Origin: Chitinophagaceae bacterium BSSC1
GTDB lineage: Bacteria > Bacteroidota > Bacteroidia > Chitinophagales > Chitinophagaceae
Direction of reading: 5' to 3'
Assembly: GCA_002256435.1 (NCBI GenBank)
Contig: NKJC01000001.1
Coordinates: forward strand, 1,364,001-1,428,000
Length of the DNA stretch: 64,000 nt
Shown here: positions 43,493 through 53,756 of the stretch, in pieces
How positions within the stretch are numbered: position 1 is the first letter of the stretch
Layout: each line of letters opens with the position of its first letter
Made by a program: the position numbers and the translations under genes
Notes under the pieces: generated by a model
What the model was told of the DNA's origin: nothing
What the model saw: the letters and a program-made list of their open reading frames with translations, nothing else
Database searches by the model: none

Positions 43493-45709
43493 ATGAGAAG
43501 AGTTCTAAGTTCCGTTCTTGTCATCGTGACCCTTTTGTCCATTGTTGGTACTGGATGTAAGAAAAAGGCATTTGACGAATTTTATGGTAGACCAGATACC
43601 CTGGCTCAACCCATTTACCAAGTTTTGCAACAAAAAGGAAATTTCAATACCCTGCTTGCCTGTATTGACAAAGCGGGTTACCGAAACATTCTTGGTGCAG
43701 CAGGTTATTGGACTTTGTTTGCTCCCAATGACGCAGCTTTCCAGAAATTTTTTGCTGAACAAGGAATCTCAGGAATTGACAAAATTGATTCTGCTACTGC
43801 GCAGGGTATTGTCACTTATGCATTGGCCTATAATGCTTTTACAAAAGCTAGGTTAAATGATTACCAAGCAAATACAGGATGGATTCCTAATAATAGTTTC
43901 CGCAGAAGAACTGCTAACTATATCAGTTTTTACGATGACACTACCAAGACTGGTGAAAAAGTAAAAGCATTGGGTTCTAATAGGAATAACAGTTTTGTAA
44001 ACGGAGACAATAACAACAAGTACATCAGTTATTTTACCGATGTATATTTTACTGCTAAAGGTCTTTCAACTTCTGATTACACGTATTTCTTTCCTAATAG
44101 TAGTTTCTCTGGTTTTAATGTAATGGATGCAGCCGTTTTGAAATCTGATTATGTTGCAGAGAATGGATATATCCACGAGATTGATAAAGTAATCTTACCC
44201 GCAAAAAATATTGATCAGCACTTAAAAACAAACGCACAATATTCAGAGTTTAAAAAATTATTGGACAAATACATTGTTTCATTTGTTAGTAATGCAGATG
44301 CTACCAACCGTTACAAATTATTGACTGGAAAAAATGATCCAGTTTACATTAAACAGTTTGCTCCAACTACTGGTTTCTCTCCCAACAATGAAAACTTTTT
44401 AAAAGCGCAGGATAATGACGGTCAGTCAAACTCATTTACCATGATTGCGCCTAACAATACTGCTACCTTAAACTATATTCAAAACACATTGTTGGAAAAA
44501 TATAGTTCTTTGGATGCGCTTCCCACACAAATTATTCAAGACTTTGTAAACGCGCATATGTGGCAAACCGCCATGTGGCCTAGCAAATTTGCAGTGACCA
44601 ATAATGCACAGGGTGAACCACCAACACTTAACAGCACATCTGATATTGTTGAGAAAAAAGTATTGAGTAATGGTTTCTTCTATGGTTCCAATAAAGTACA
44701 AGAGCCCAATGTATTCAGAACTGTTTACGGAAGGTCATATTTAGATCCAGCCAACTTGTTAATGACAAGGGCCCTTGATCAGAACTATCGTTTTACTGTT
44801 ACCATCCCTACCATCAAATATGTGATGATCATGATGAGTGATGTGGTATTAAAGAAAAGAGGTTATGATTTTAATCAGGTTGCCAACGCTTGGTCTTACA
44901 CCACGCCAGGAACTACTACCACAACAACAGGTAACGTTCCAAGAGATAACCTCCAAAGAATCTTGGGTACACACATTATTCCAATTAACACAGGCGAATT
45001 AGATAATATTACTGGAACGGGAATTATTGAAACCGCTTCGGGCGATTATATTAAATGGAACAACGGAACCTTTTCTTCTGCCGGTTCTCAGGATAGTGCT
45101 TATACCGTTAACACCAGTTCTACCAAAACCTCTTTTAACGGTAGAGTGTATTATGCAGACAACTTACTTACGTTTAGTGTAAGAAATTTTGGTTTGAACC
45201 TAGTTGCATTAGGCGGTACTTCTGCAGCAACTTCTCAGTTTTTCAATTTTGTTTCTTATTTAAAAAACGCTACCATTTTTACAGCCGCTTCTGGTGCTAT
45301 TCTTGGTGTACAACCCGGTGTGTTCTACACATCATTTGTACCTAACAATGCAGCTATTGTGCAAGCAGTAAAAGACGGTTTGTTGCCAGGAACGGTTGCA
45401 ACAGGTGTTCCCAACTTTGCACCAACTCTTCAGTCTGATAAAGACCTTGTCAACAACTTTATCCTGAATCATATTTTGAATAAAGTAACCGTAGTGCCCG
45501 ATGGCAAGAAAATTGGAACTTTTGAAACACTATTCAAAAATGTTAGCGGAGATGCCGGTCAGGTTAGTATTAGCAGTGCTTTAAATAGCATGCAAATCAA
45601 GGACAACTATAATAGAACATCCAATGTAGTCATTGCTAGCAGTAATAACCTTGCTGACAGATGTGTGATTCACTTGATTGATAGCTATATCAAATACAAT
45701 CCTAACTAG
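43493..45709 (+). CDS. Multi-domain fasciclin (FAS1) lipoprotein
   Basis: The 738-residue lipoprotein (lipobox GTGC at the end of the signal peptide, Cys22) appears to contain about four FAS1 or FAS1-like units, roughly 38-240, 240-430, 430-570 and 570-738. The first is the clearest: YWTLFAPNDAAFQKFF, then NGYIHEIDKVILPA. The last has TSFVPNNAAIVQAV and CVIHLIDSYI. FAS1 domains mediate adhesion or ligand binding at the cell surface. As the first gene of the locus it precedes a SusC gene by 49 bp. It may act as a surface glycan-binding or accessory protein; direct evidence for that is lacking. Confidence 0.85.
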   Translation: MRRVLSSVLVIVTLLSIVGTGCKKKAFDEFYGRPDTLAQPIYQVLQQKGNFNTLLACIDKAGYRNILGAAGYWTLFAPNDAAFQKFFAEQGISGIDKIDSATAQGIVTYALAYNAFTKARLNDYQANTGWIPNNSFRRRTANYISFYDDTTKTGEKVKALGSNRNNSFVNGDNNNKYISYFTDVYFTAKGLSTSDYTYFFPNSSFSGFNVMDAAVLKSDYVAENGYIHEIDKVILPAKNIDQHLKTNAQYSEFKKLLDKYIVSFVSNADATNRYKLLTGKNDPVYIKQFAPTTGFSPNNENFLKAQDNDGQSNSFTMIAPNNTATLNYIQNTLLEKYSSLDALPTQIIQDFVNAHMWQTAMWPSKFAVTNNAQGEPPTLNSTSDIVEKKVLSNGFFYGSNKVQEPNVFRTVYGRSYLDPANLLMTRALDQNYRFTVTIPTIKYVMIMMSDVVLKKRGYDFNQVANAWSYTTPGTTTTTTGNVPRDNLQRILGTHIIPINTGELDNITGTGIIETASGDYIKWNNGTFSSAGSQDSAYTVNTSSTKTSFNGRVYYADNLLTFSVRNFGLNLVALGGTSAATSQFFNFVSYLKNATIFTAASGAILGVQPGVFYTSFVPNNAAIVQAVKDGLLPGTVATGVPNFAPTLQSDKDLVNNFILNHILNKVTVVPDGKKIGTFETLFKNVSGDAGQVSISSALNSMQIKDNYNRTSNVVIASSNNLADRCVIHLIDSYIKYNPN

Positions 45710-45758
45710 ACCAAGCGAACAGTTACCCAAAACCTAATTCCCATTTACACAAAGTCAT

Positions 45759-48700
45759 ATGAAAAAATTAGTTTGTTACTTGTTCCTACCCTTGCTAGCA
45801 GCCTGCTATCAACCGGTATTTGCACAGGATGCACCCGCTGCTCAAACCGTATTGAGGGGAAAGATCACAGATAAAAAAGACAAGTCTCCTATTGCCCACG
45901 TGTCTGTTGCAGAAGTGGACAAGGATGGAAGAATTGTTCGCGGTGTTACCACCGATATTGATGGTAACTACGCTCTCAAAATTTCTAACCCCAATCACAA
46001 AGTGTCTATCTCTTATATTGGTTATAAAACCGAAGAAGTAGAAATAAAAGGTAAAACCACTTTGAACTTGGCCATTGAAGCCAATACCGCCAACTCTTTG
46101 AATGACGTTGTAGTAGTAGGTGGTAGAAGAACAGACAATGGTAACCTTTCGGTTTCTGATAAAAACCTAACCATTGCCACTGCAAAAATTCAAGCAAAGG
46201 ATTTGGAAGAGTTGGGAGCCGCTTCTATTGACCAAGCTTTACAAGGACGTTTGTCTGGTGTGGATATTACTTCTACTTCTGGAGATCCCGGAGCCGGTAT
46301 GAGTATCCGTATCCGTGGTACCTCTTCCATTAATGCTGGGACCAACCCATTGATTGTAGTAGACGGTATGCCTTATGAAACCGCTATTCCTTCTGACTTT
46401 AACTTTGGTACTGCTGATGACCAAGGGTATGCGCAGTTATTAAACATCGCGCCAGCAGATATTAAAGAGATTACCGTATTAAAAGACGCTGCCGCCACCG
46501 CTATGTGGGGCTCCAGAGCCGCTAACGGGGTTTTATTAATCAGTACCAAACGTGGTATCATTGGAAAACCTACCCTGAACTATTCTTTTAAAGGCATCCG
46601 TTCTCAACAGCCCGCAACCATTCCTATGCTGAATGGTAATCAGTATTCTAACTTGATTCCTGAAGAAGTGATGAACCGTACTGGTACACCTTTGAATACC
46701 CAAACGGTGAAAGAATTTGCATATGATCCAAACGATCCATACAACTATAATAACTATGGTCAGAACACTGATTGGATTGGAGCCATTACTCAAATAGGAT
46801 ACGCGCAAGACCATAACTTATCTATCACTGGTGGTGGTCAAAAAGCCAGGTATTTTGCTTCTTTGGGTTATTTTAACCAAACAGGTACTACCATTGGTAC
46901 TAGCTTAACCAGGATCAATACCCGTATTAACTTGGACTATATAGTTTCTGAAAGAATCAAATTCAGAACAGACATTGCTTATACTTTTACAGACAACCCC
47001 AAAGGTTATAGTCCTGGTTCTACCGCCAACGAAATCAGAAACGTAGCGTTGAACAAAATGCCCAACATGAGCATTTATGAATACAACGAACAAGGAATTC
47101 TTACCCCAAACTATTTTTCTCCTGCTCAAAACATTCAAGGTCAATATCCTGGAACTTATAACCCAGTTGCTATGGCTAATGCTGCCAAGAACCGTGTATA
47201 TGGTAATAGGATTACGCCACACTTCAATCTTTCTTACGAGATTATTCCAAGAACCTTGATTTTGACTGGTGATATTCAGTTTGACATCAACAGTACTAAG
47301 AACAATACTTTCTTACCACAGATTGCAACAGGAAGACCTGTTACTGAAACAGTGGTGAACAGGTCTTATAATGGTGACTTTGACGGATTCAACGTTCAGT
47401 CAAAAACCAATTTGGTTTTCACACCACAATTAAAAGGTAGTCATAGTCTAACTTCTTTGTTGTCTTTCCAGACCTATGATAACAAAACCATTTCTAACCA
47501 AACACTTACTTCTAACTCTGCTTCTTCTTTGTTACAAGATCCTGCATCTGCTGCAAGAACACAGAACCAAGACTTGAGTATTGCGGCGGGTTTTGCACAA
47601 ACCAGAACCATTGGTTTGTTGTGGAACGCACAATATGATTACAAAGGCAGATACATTTTAAATGCTGGTATTCGTATGGATGCTAGTTCTAGATTTGGTC
47701 CCGCTCAACGTTATGGTTTCTTCCCTTCTATTTCTACTAAATGGAGGGTGAGTGATGAGCCATTCTTAAAAGACGTTAAGTTTATCAATGACTTGAGTTT
47801 GCGTGCCAGCTATGGTCAGTCTGGTAACTCACCTAAATACGACTATAGTTTTTACAATAACTACGCCAGCAATGGTTGGTCTTACCAAGGACAAGGTGGT
47901 GTATTCCCTTCTTCCATGGAATTGAGCAATTTGAAATGGGAAGTGATTCATGGCTTGAACTTTGGTGTGGGTTTTGTTGGATTTAAAAACAGAATCAATA
48001 TTGACTTAGAAGTTTATAGAAACCGCACACAGGATTTGTTGTTCTATGGTTTGCAGATTCCAACTTTTACAGGATATAGCGCAGTGGATATGAACGTGGG
48101 TGTCTTAGACAACCAAGGATGGGAATTGAATATCATGACTACTCCAGTTAAAACAAAAGACTGGGTGGTTGACTTCAACTTCAACATTTCACAGAACCAG
48201 AACATCATTCGTGAAATGAGCCCTTATTATCCTAAACAAAACGTTACAGCTTTAACTGCTAACGGTCAATACCAAGCATTCTTGCAAATCAATAACCCAT
48301 TTGGTTCAATTTATGGTTATCGTTTCCAAGGTGTTTATCCTGATAAAGCAAGCACCATTGCAACAGATGCAAAAGGCGCACCAATTGTTGGACCAAACGG
48401 TCAAGCAGTCTATATGCGTTTTAACTATCCTCAAACGGATTATGTGTTTCAACCAGGCGACGCCAAATACGAAGACATTAACCACGATGGTAGTATTGAC
48501 TACAAAGACGTTGTTTACTTAGGCAATAGTAACCCCAAACTATCTGGTGGTTTTGGTCCAAGCATTACCTATAAGAAGAACTTGAAAATTTCTGCCTTCT
48601 TCAACTTCCGTTATGGATATGATGTGGTGAATGGTACACAAATGACTACTACCAATATGTATGGTTTCAATAATCAAAGTACGGCCGTTCTAAGAAGATG

Positions 48701-49037
48701 GCGTAACCCCGGTGACGTAACTGATATTCCTAGGGCTTTGTGGAACACCGGTTACAACTGGTTGGGAAGTGATAGATATGTACAAGATGCATCTTTCTTG
48801 CGCTTCCGTAGCATTACTGCACGTTACACATTTGACCAAAAGGTTTTGAAAAGAATTGGGATGAAGAGCTTGAGTGCTTACTTAACCGCAGAGAATCTGA
48901 TCACATTTACTAAATACACCGGTCAGGATCCGGAAGTGGCTCCAAGAGGTATCACCGGTCCATTCACCATTGTTACAGATAATAGCACCACGCCTCCTGT
49001 AATGATGTTGACCATTGGCTTAACCACTTCATTTTAA
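45759..49037 (+). CDS. SusC/RagA-type TonB-dependent transporter, first copy
   Basis: The 1092-residue outer-membrane transporter has a signal peptide ending FAQ, a carboxypeptidase-D-like beta domain (LRGKITDKKDKSPIAHVSV, about 33-115), a TonB box region and plug (SIDQALQGRLSGVDITSTSG, SIRIRGTSSINAGTNPLIV), and a C-terminal 22-strand barrel ending in a terminal Phe (TIGLTTSF). With SusD it imports oligosaccharides or peptides, powered by TonB. LAAC near the N-terminus looks like a lipobox, but SusC proteins are normally cleaved by signal peptidase I, so it is probably fortuitous. The partner SusD gene follows after 20 bp. Confidence 0.95.
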   Translation: MKKLVCYLFLPLLAACYQPVFAQDAPAAQTVLRGKITDKKDKSPIAHVSVAEVDKDGRIVRGVTTDIDGNYALKISNPNHKVSISYIGYKTEEVEIKGKTTLNLAIEANTANSLNDVVVVGGRRTDNGNLSVSDKNLTIATAKIQAKDLEELGAASIDQALQGRLSGVDITSTSGDPGAGMSIRIRGTSSINAGTNPLIVVDGMPYETAIPSDFNFGTADDQGYAQLLNIAPADIKEITVLKDAAATAMWGSRAANGVLLISTKRGIIGKPTLNYSFKGIRSQQPATIPMLNGNQYSNLIPEEVMNRTGTPLNTQTVKEFAYDPNDPYNYNNYGQNTDWIGAITQIGYAQDHNLSITGGGQKARYFASLGYFNQTGTTIGTSLTRINTRINLDYIVSERIKFRTDIAYTFTDNPKGYSPGSTANEIRNVALNKMPNMSIYEYNEQGILTPNYFSPAQNIQGQYPGTYNPVAMANAAKNRVYGNRITPHFNLSYEIIPRTLILTGDIQFDINSTKNNTFLPQIATGRPVTETVVNRSYNGDFDGFNVQSKTNLVFTPQLKGSHSLTSLLSFQTYDNKTISNQTLTSNSASSLLQDPASAARTQNQDLSIAAGFAQTRTIGLLWNAQYDYKGRYILNAGIRMDASSRFGPAQRYGFFPSISTKWRVSDEPFLKDVKFINDLSLRASYGQSGNSPKYDYSFYNNYASNGWSYQGQGGVFPSSMELSNLKWEVIHGLNFGVGFVGFKNRINIDLEVYRNRTQDLLFYGLQIPTFTGYSAVDMNVGVLDNQGWELNIMTTPVKTKDWVVDFNFNISQNQNIIREMSPYYPKQNVTALTANGQYQAFLQINNPFGSIYGYRFQGVYPDKASTIATDAKGAPIVGPNGQAVYMRFNYPQTDYVFQPGDAKYEDINHDGSIDYKDVVYLGNSNPKLSGGFGPSITYKKNLKISAFFNFRYGYDVVNGTQMTTTNMYGFNNQSTAVLRRWRNPGDVTDIPRALWNTGYNWLGSDRYVQDASFLRFRSITARYTFDQKVLKRIGMKSLSAYLTAENLITFTKYTGQDPEVAPRGITGPFTIVTDNSTTPPVMMLTIGLTTSF

Positions 49038-49057
49038 ACTATCTGAAAACGCTAGAA

Positions 49058-50563
49058 ATGACCAAGAGAAAATTAATACTGGGTGTTGTTGGACTGATGG
49101 TGTTTTCCATGCTCTCCAGCTCCTGCAAAAAATGGCTTACGCTACAACCGCAGGACGGGATTACCCGTCAAGAGTTTTGGAAAACAAAGGAACAAATCCA
49201 GTCTGCTGTTGTAGGCACTTATGCGTCTTTGTTGGGTGACCCCAACGGAAGTGACAAACCCTTGAGTGAATATTTCTTTCTTTGGGGTGAACTCAAAGCA
49301 GACATGATTACCAATGGAATTGGCGTTACCAATGATGAACTAGACGTGATGTATGTAAATACACTTCCCACCAATAGTATCACCAAGTGGTCCGCTGTTT
49401 ACAAAACCATCAACTACTGCAATACTGTAATAGACTTTGCCCCAGGTGTGATTGAAAACGATAACACCTTAACACAAACCCAACTAAAAGCTTATTTAGC
49501 AGAAGTAAGGGCTTTAAGGGGTTTGATGTATTTCTATTTAGCTAGAAGTTTCCGCGATGTTCCTCTGAAATTAAAATCTACTTCAAGCGATGTGGATTTG
49601 GAACTCTTACCCAAGTCTACTGGTGATCAAGTGATGGCACAGGTAGTAGCAGATTTAAAATATGCCGATAGCAATGCTGTTTTCACTTATGGTAATGCAG
49701 CTATTGATAAAGGAAGAATTACCAAGTATACCGTAAAAGCCATGTTGGCCGATGTTTACTTGTGGTTAGACAAATACCAAGAAGCTGCTGACGCTTGTGA
49801 CTTTATCATCAACTCCGGACAATTTGGTTTGGTAAGAGGTGACGATGGTTGGTTTAATACCCTTTATTACAAAGGAAATTCTGCTGAATCCATTTTTGAA
49901 TTCCAATATGATCAACAAAAACTAAATGCTTTTTATGGCATGTTGACCACCAGTAGGGCCAGGTTCTATGCCAACCCCTATGTAATGGATCAAGTATATA
50001 CCATTGACTTTGTGGATGACAACAATAAAGACATCCGGGGTGAATGGGGTTCTGTGAGAACCAGTGACAATGCCATTTGGAAATACTTGGGTGTGAATCC
50101 TGGTAGCATTCGTTCTGCAGATGCGTCTTGGGCACACTGGATGGTGTATCGCTACGCCGATATTTTATTGATGAAAGCAGAAGCCATCAACCAAATTGGT
50201 GGTAGAGGAACAGAAGCCATTCAACTCATCAATACCATTAGAAACAGAGCAAAAGCCTTGGTTGCCACCAATCCCAATCCGGATCCTACCAACAAGAATG
50301 ATATGACCGATTATATCTTGGCAGAACGTGCTCGTGAATTGTCATTTGAAGGCAAACGTTGGTATGATATTTTGCGCAATGCCAAAAGGAATAATTATCA
50401 GCGTAAAGACATTTTGTTAAACATGGTTGCCAGATCGGTACCAGGTGCAAGACAACAAAGCGCTATTAATAAATACCAAAATCCAGACGCACATTATTTT
50501 CCTATTTATTTCAACGAATTGTTGCTGGATCCCAATTTAGTTCAAAACCCCTTTTATAAATAA
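49058..50563 (+). CDS. SusD/RagB-type nutrient-binding lipoprotein, first copy
   Basis: The 501-residue surface lipoprotein has a lipobox (SSSC, Cys23, then KKWLTLQPQDGITRQEFWKT). It shows the helical TPR-like SusD fold, with LAEVRALRGLMYFYLARSF, YTVKAMLADVYLWLDKYQEA and the C-terminal ERARELSFEGKRWYDILR. SusD closes over the SusC barrel and captures ligand. It forms a pair with the preceding transporter. The C-terminus HYFPIYFNELLLDPNLVQNP is typical. Confidence 0.95.
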   Translation: MTKRKLILGVVGLMVFSMLSSSCKKWLTLQPQDGITRQEFWKTKEQIQSAVVGTYASLLGDPNGSDKPLSEYFFLWGELKADMITNGIGVTNDELDVMYVNTLPTNSITKWSAVYKTINYCNTVIDFAPGVIENDNTLTQTQLKAYLAEVRALRGLMYFYLARSFRDVPLKLKSTSSDVDLELLPKSTGDQVMAQVVADLKYADSNAVFTYGNAAIDKGRITKYTVKAMLADVYLWLDKYQEAADACDFIINSGQFGLVRGDDGWFNTLYYKGNSAESIFEFQYDQQKLNAFYGMLTTSRARFYANPYVMDQVYTIDFVDDNNKDIRGEWGSVRTSDNAIWKYLGVNPGSIRSADASWAHWMVYRYADILLMKAEAINQIGGRGTEAIQLINTIRNRAKALVATNPNPDPTNKNDMTDYILAERARELSFEGKRWYDILRNAKRNNYQRKDILLNMVARSVPGARQQSAINKYQNPDAHYFPIYFNELLLDPNLVQNPFYK

Positions 50564-50579
50564 TAGTCAAAAACCACAC

Positions 50580-52247
50580 ATGAAATTATTACAACAATTA
50601 AAATGGTCTCTCTGCGCCGGTTTTCTGGTACTGGGTCTGTTTGCTTGCAAAAAGCAGCAGTTTGACCTGTTGACAACAACGGATGTGAATATTGTTGACT
50701 ACTTGCGTAAAAGCCCCGACCAATATTCAGAACTAGTAAAGGCTTTGGATAAAACCAATATCAGTCCTTTCCTAAACGCCTATGGTACTTATACCCTGTT
50801 TGCTCCTACCAATGACGCTTTCAAAATCTATTTGAAAGAGATTGGAAAGACATCTGTGGACGAAGTAGACGTAACCGTTTTAAGAGACCTGCTACGTTTA
50901 CACATTATCAGTGATACCGTACGCTCTACTTCTTTTACAGATGGAAAATTGTATGCACCTACTATGCAAGGACAATTTTTGACCACTGGTGTAGTTCCTG
51001 AATCCGGTGCAACCACCATTAACAGACAGGCACTAGCCATTCAATTAAACATGCTTACTGGTAATGGTTACGTGCATACGGTTGATCATGTATTACAACC
51101 AGCCACACTGACCCTAGCAAAACAAATTGAAGGAAATGCCAAGTATAGCATTATCACTCAGGCATTAAAAGAAACTGGTTGGTTTGATACCTTGAATACC
51201 ATTGTTACTGCAGATACTACACGCAGATGGAGAACATTCTTATTAGAATCTGACTCAGTTTTAAAAGTGGCTGGTTTTCCAACCTATGCTTCATTCAAAG
51301 CCAAGTACAGCAATACGGGTAACCCTAAATTGGCAACCGATAGTTTGAACCTGTACATTGCTTATCACATGTTATTTGATATCAAGTACATTGCTGATAT
51401 TGTTTCTTTTACTTCTCATAATACTTATGCTCCTCAACAAGTGGTTACCCAATTGTTGGATGGTCAAAAAGTTTTGCTCAACCAAGCAACTTTCAATGGC
51501 GTATTTGAAGCAGGTATTTTAATGAATAGAGCTACCAGTGACCTGCCAGCTACTAATGGTGTGTTACACAATTTGAATGGCCAACTCTTGCTCAAGAAAA
51601 GAGACCCCTTCCGTGTAGACTTTGACATTGCTGCACAACCAGAAATTATCAAACTTACTTCTATCTACAGAAAAGTAGGTAAGTCACAAACCTTTGCCCT
51701 AGGTCAGTTAAAAGACGTGACTTGGCAGAACGTGAATAGCACGCCACAATACTCTACAGAAGCCGCTACTACCAGTAACTTTTATTGGTGGGATGACCAT
51801 TTTGACTTTAACATGCGTTTTGGTAACGCAGCGGCCAATAACTGGATTGAATTCAAAACCCCCTTATTGGTAAAAGGCAAATACAAAGTCTGGGTTTGCT
51901 TTAGAAGGGCCAGCGTTGGTCAATACATTCAGTTGTCTTTTGATGGTGTTCCAACGTCTAAATTAATTGACTTGACTACAGCACTGAATGGCGCATTGGC
52001 AGGAGCGGCACTAGAAGCAACTGGTTATAAGCGCTATACAATTGTAACCACCAGTAATAACTATGCCATGTTTGCGGGTATTGTTGATGTGGCTACCACA
52101 GATAGACATTTACTCCGTTTCACTTGCGTAAAAGATCAAGGATCGGGAGCTAACAATACCAGTACGGTTGATTTTGTTCAATTTATTCCAGTAGACCAAG
52201 ATCAACAAAGACCATTGTTTGGCAGGGACGGTACCATTTTACCATAA
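50580..52247 (+). CDS. FAS1 lipoprotein with C-terminal CBM-like domain
   Basis: The 555-residue lipoprotein (lipobox LFAC, Cys23) has two FAS1 units. The first covers about 35-175 (YGTYTLFAPTNDAFKIYL, NGYVHTVDHVLQPA) and the second about 180-340. A beta-rich C-terminal part follows from about 380. That part has GKYKVWVCFRRASVGQYIQL and ends with VDFVQFIPV, the kind of ending seen in CBM6/35-type beta-sandwich domains. It may be a surface glycan-binding protein that works with the neighbouring SusCD pairs. The CBM reading is inference from strand pattern. It lies 16 bp after the first susD gene. Confidence 0.8.
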   Translation: MKLLQQLKWSLCAGFLVLGLFACKKQQFDLLTTTDVNIVDYLRKSPDQYSELVKALDKTNISPFLNAYGTYTLFAPTNDAFKIYLKEIGKTSVDEVDVTVLRDLLRLHIISDTVRSTSFTDGKLYAPTMQGQFLTTGVVPESGATTINRQALAIQLNMLTGNGYVHTVDHVLQPATLTLAKQIEGNAKYSIITQALKETGWFDTLNTIVTADTTRRWRTFLLESDSVLKVAGFPTYASFKAKYSNTGNPKLATDSLNLYIAYHMLFDIKYIADIVSFTSHNTYAPQQVVTQLLDGQKVLLNQATFNGVFEAGILMNRATSDLPATNGVLHNLNGQLLLKKRDPFRVDFDIAAQPEIIKLTSIYRKVGKSQTFALGQLKDVTWQNVNSTPQYSTEAATTSNFYWWDDHFDFNMRFGNAAANNWIEFKTPLLVKGKYKVWVCFRRASVGQYIQLSFDGVPTSKLIDLTTALNGALAGAALEATGYKRYTIVTTSNNYAMFAGIVDVATTDRHLLRFTCVKDQGSGANNTSTVDFVQFIPVDQDQQRPLFGRDGTILP

Positions 52248-52274
52248 TCGTCAAAGAGATTTTAAACATAAAAG

Positions 52275-53723
52275 ATGTTGCTTGTGAAAAATAGTAGATT
52301 ATCAATTGTCATTGTCCTTGGTCTTGTTCTGGCTGTTGCGGCCTGCAAAAAGGGATGGAAAGACCATAATGACAGTACGGACCCCAATTTGGGTATGAAC
52401 CTGATCACAGCCCTTAAAGCTGATCCGGATGCGGCTCAATTTGTAACATTGTTAACAAAGACTGGTTATGATAAGGTTTTGGAGGGATCCAAGTCTTACA
52501 CGGTTTGGGTACCCAACAATAATGCCATCGCGGCCCTGCCCGCAAACGTATTGGCCGATACCAATTTGTTAAAGTCTTTTGTTGGCAACCATATTGCCAA
52601 TGGAAGCATTACCTCCGGTATTGCTGGTGTTCAGCGTGTTCCCATGTTGAACGGAAAATATACCAACCTAAACAACCTGCAATTGGACTCAGCTGCTATT
52701 GTAAAGTCTAATAAATATTGCAGCAATGGTTTATACAATATCATGGACAAGTTTGTTCCAGTTAAAGACAATTGTTGGCAGTGGTTATTGAATAGCACAG
52801 GCTTTACAAGCAGCAAAAACTTTTTCCTTTCTTTAAACTATACCTATTTTGATTCTGCTTCTGCTACTCAAACAGGCGTTGATCCAAATACTGGTCAACC
52901 AGTTTACAAACCTGGTACTGGTCTTAGTACAAGGAATCGTTTCTTGGATAACGTGATGAATGTGTCCGATGAAAGCAGTGAATACACTTTCATCATTTTG
53001 AATGACGCTTCTTTTGCAACAGAAAATACCAAACTGACTCCATGGTTCAAAACCACATCGGTTGATACTACCAATAATTTGGCTGGTAGCTGGTTGGTAA
53101 AAGACTTGGCAGTAAAAGGATCTTATGCTGCTGCACAATTACCCGATACCTTGATTTCTCAGTATGGTGTAAAAGTGCCCGTTGATAAAACAAAAATCCT
53201 AAGCTCTGTAAAAACTAGCAACGGTTGGGTGCATACCATGAGTCAAGTAAATTTTACGCTGGCACATAAATTTCCTCCTATTATTATTGAAGGTGAAAAC
53301 CCAAATGGTTTTGCTGCAGATAGAACCGCTCAATTATTATTTAGAAACAGATTGAATCCGGTAACTGGTCAAAATTTTAAAGACATTTTGATGCAGAACT
53401 ACAGTTTTGCTAGCTATTGGGTGCGCTACTTGGCTAGAAACGTCAACAGCATGCGTTACAACGCATTCTGGGTAGCCGTGAACGATGTGCAAACCACGCC
53501 GCTTTGGACCCAACGTTTAGGTGTTGACAGTGTGACCACAACTGGTAATTTTCCTTATGTCACCGTTGCTAATCAAAATTATACAGAAGTACCCTTGGGT
53601 CAGTTTACGGTTCCAAGGTATAAGAACTTGGATTTGTATTTAATTGGTGCCAACACCTCTTCTAGTTCTGGAGGTAGTGTATCCATTGCATTAGATTATA
53701 TCAAATTGGTTCCGGCTTTCTAA
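52275..53723 (+). CDS. FAS1 lipoprotein with C-terminal CBM6/35-like domain
   Basis: The 482-residue lipoprotein has a signal peptide with lipobox VAAC (Cys24), FAS1 units (about 40-160 and 165-335; SKSYTVWVPNNNAIAAL and NGWVHTMSQVNFTL), and a C-terminal beta domain of about 130 residues. That domain starts PPIIIEGENPNGF and ends SIALDYIKLVPAF. An acidic start and a DYIKLVP-type last strand are typical of CBM6/35 families. It resembles the previous gene in layout but is well diverged. Position between two SusCD pairs suggests a cell-surface ligand-binding role. Confidence 0.8.
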   Translation: MLLVKNSRLSIVIVLGLVLAVAACKKGWKDHNDSTDPNLGMNLITALKADPDAAQFVTLLTKTGYDKVLEGSKSYTVWVPNNNAIAALPANVLADTNLLKSFVGNHIANGSITSGIAGVQRVPMLNGKYTNLNNLQLDSAAIVKSNKYCSNGLYNIMDKFVPVKDNCWQWLLNSTGFTSSKNFFLSLNYTYFDSASATQTGVDPNTGQPVYKPGTGLSTRNRFLDNVMNVSDESSEYTFIILNDASFATENTKLTPWFKTTSVDTTNNLAGSWLVKDLAVKGSYAAAQLPDTLISQYGVKVPVDKTKILSSVKTSNGWVHTMSQVNFTLAHKFPPIIIEGENPNGFAADRTAQLLFRNRLNPVTGQNFKDILMQNYSFASYWVRYLARNVNSMRYNAFWVAVNDVQTTPLWTQRLGVDSVTTTGNFPYVTVANQNYTEVPLGQFTVPRYKNLDLYLIGANTSSSSGGSVSIALDYIKLVPAF

Positions 53724-53756
53724 CAATCCTATAAACGTATAGCATAATAGACCATC

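Noticed and set aside
45795..45815. Lipobox-like LAAC in the first SusC signal peptide
   Set aside because: SusC proteins are barrels cleaved by signal peptidase I, and an FAQ cleavage site follows.
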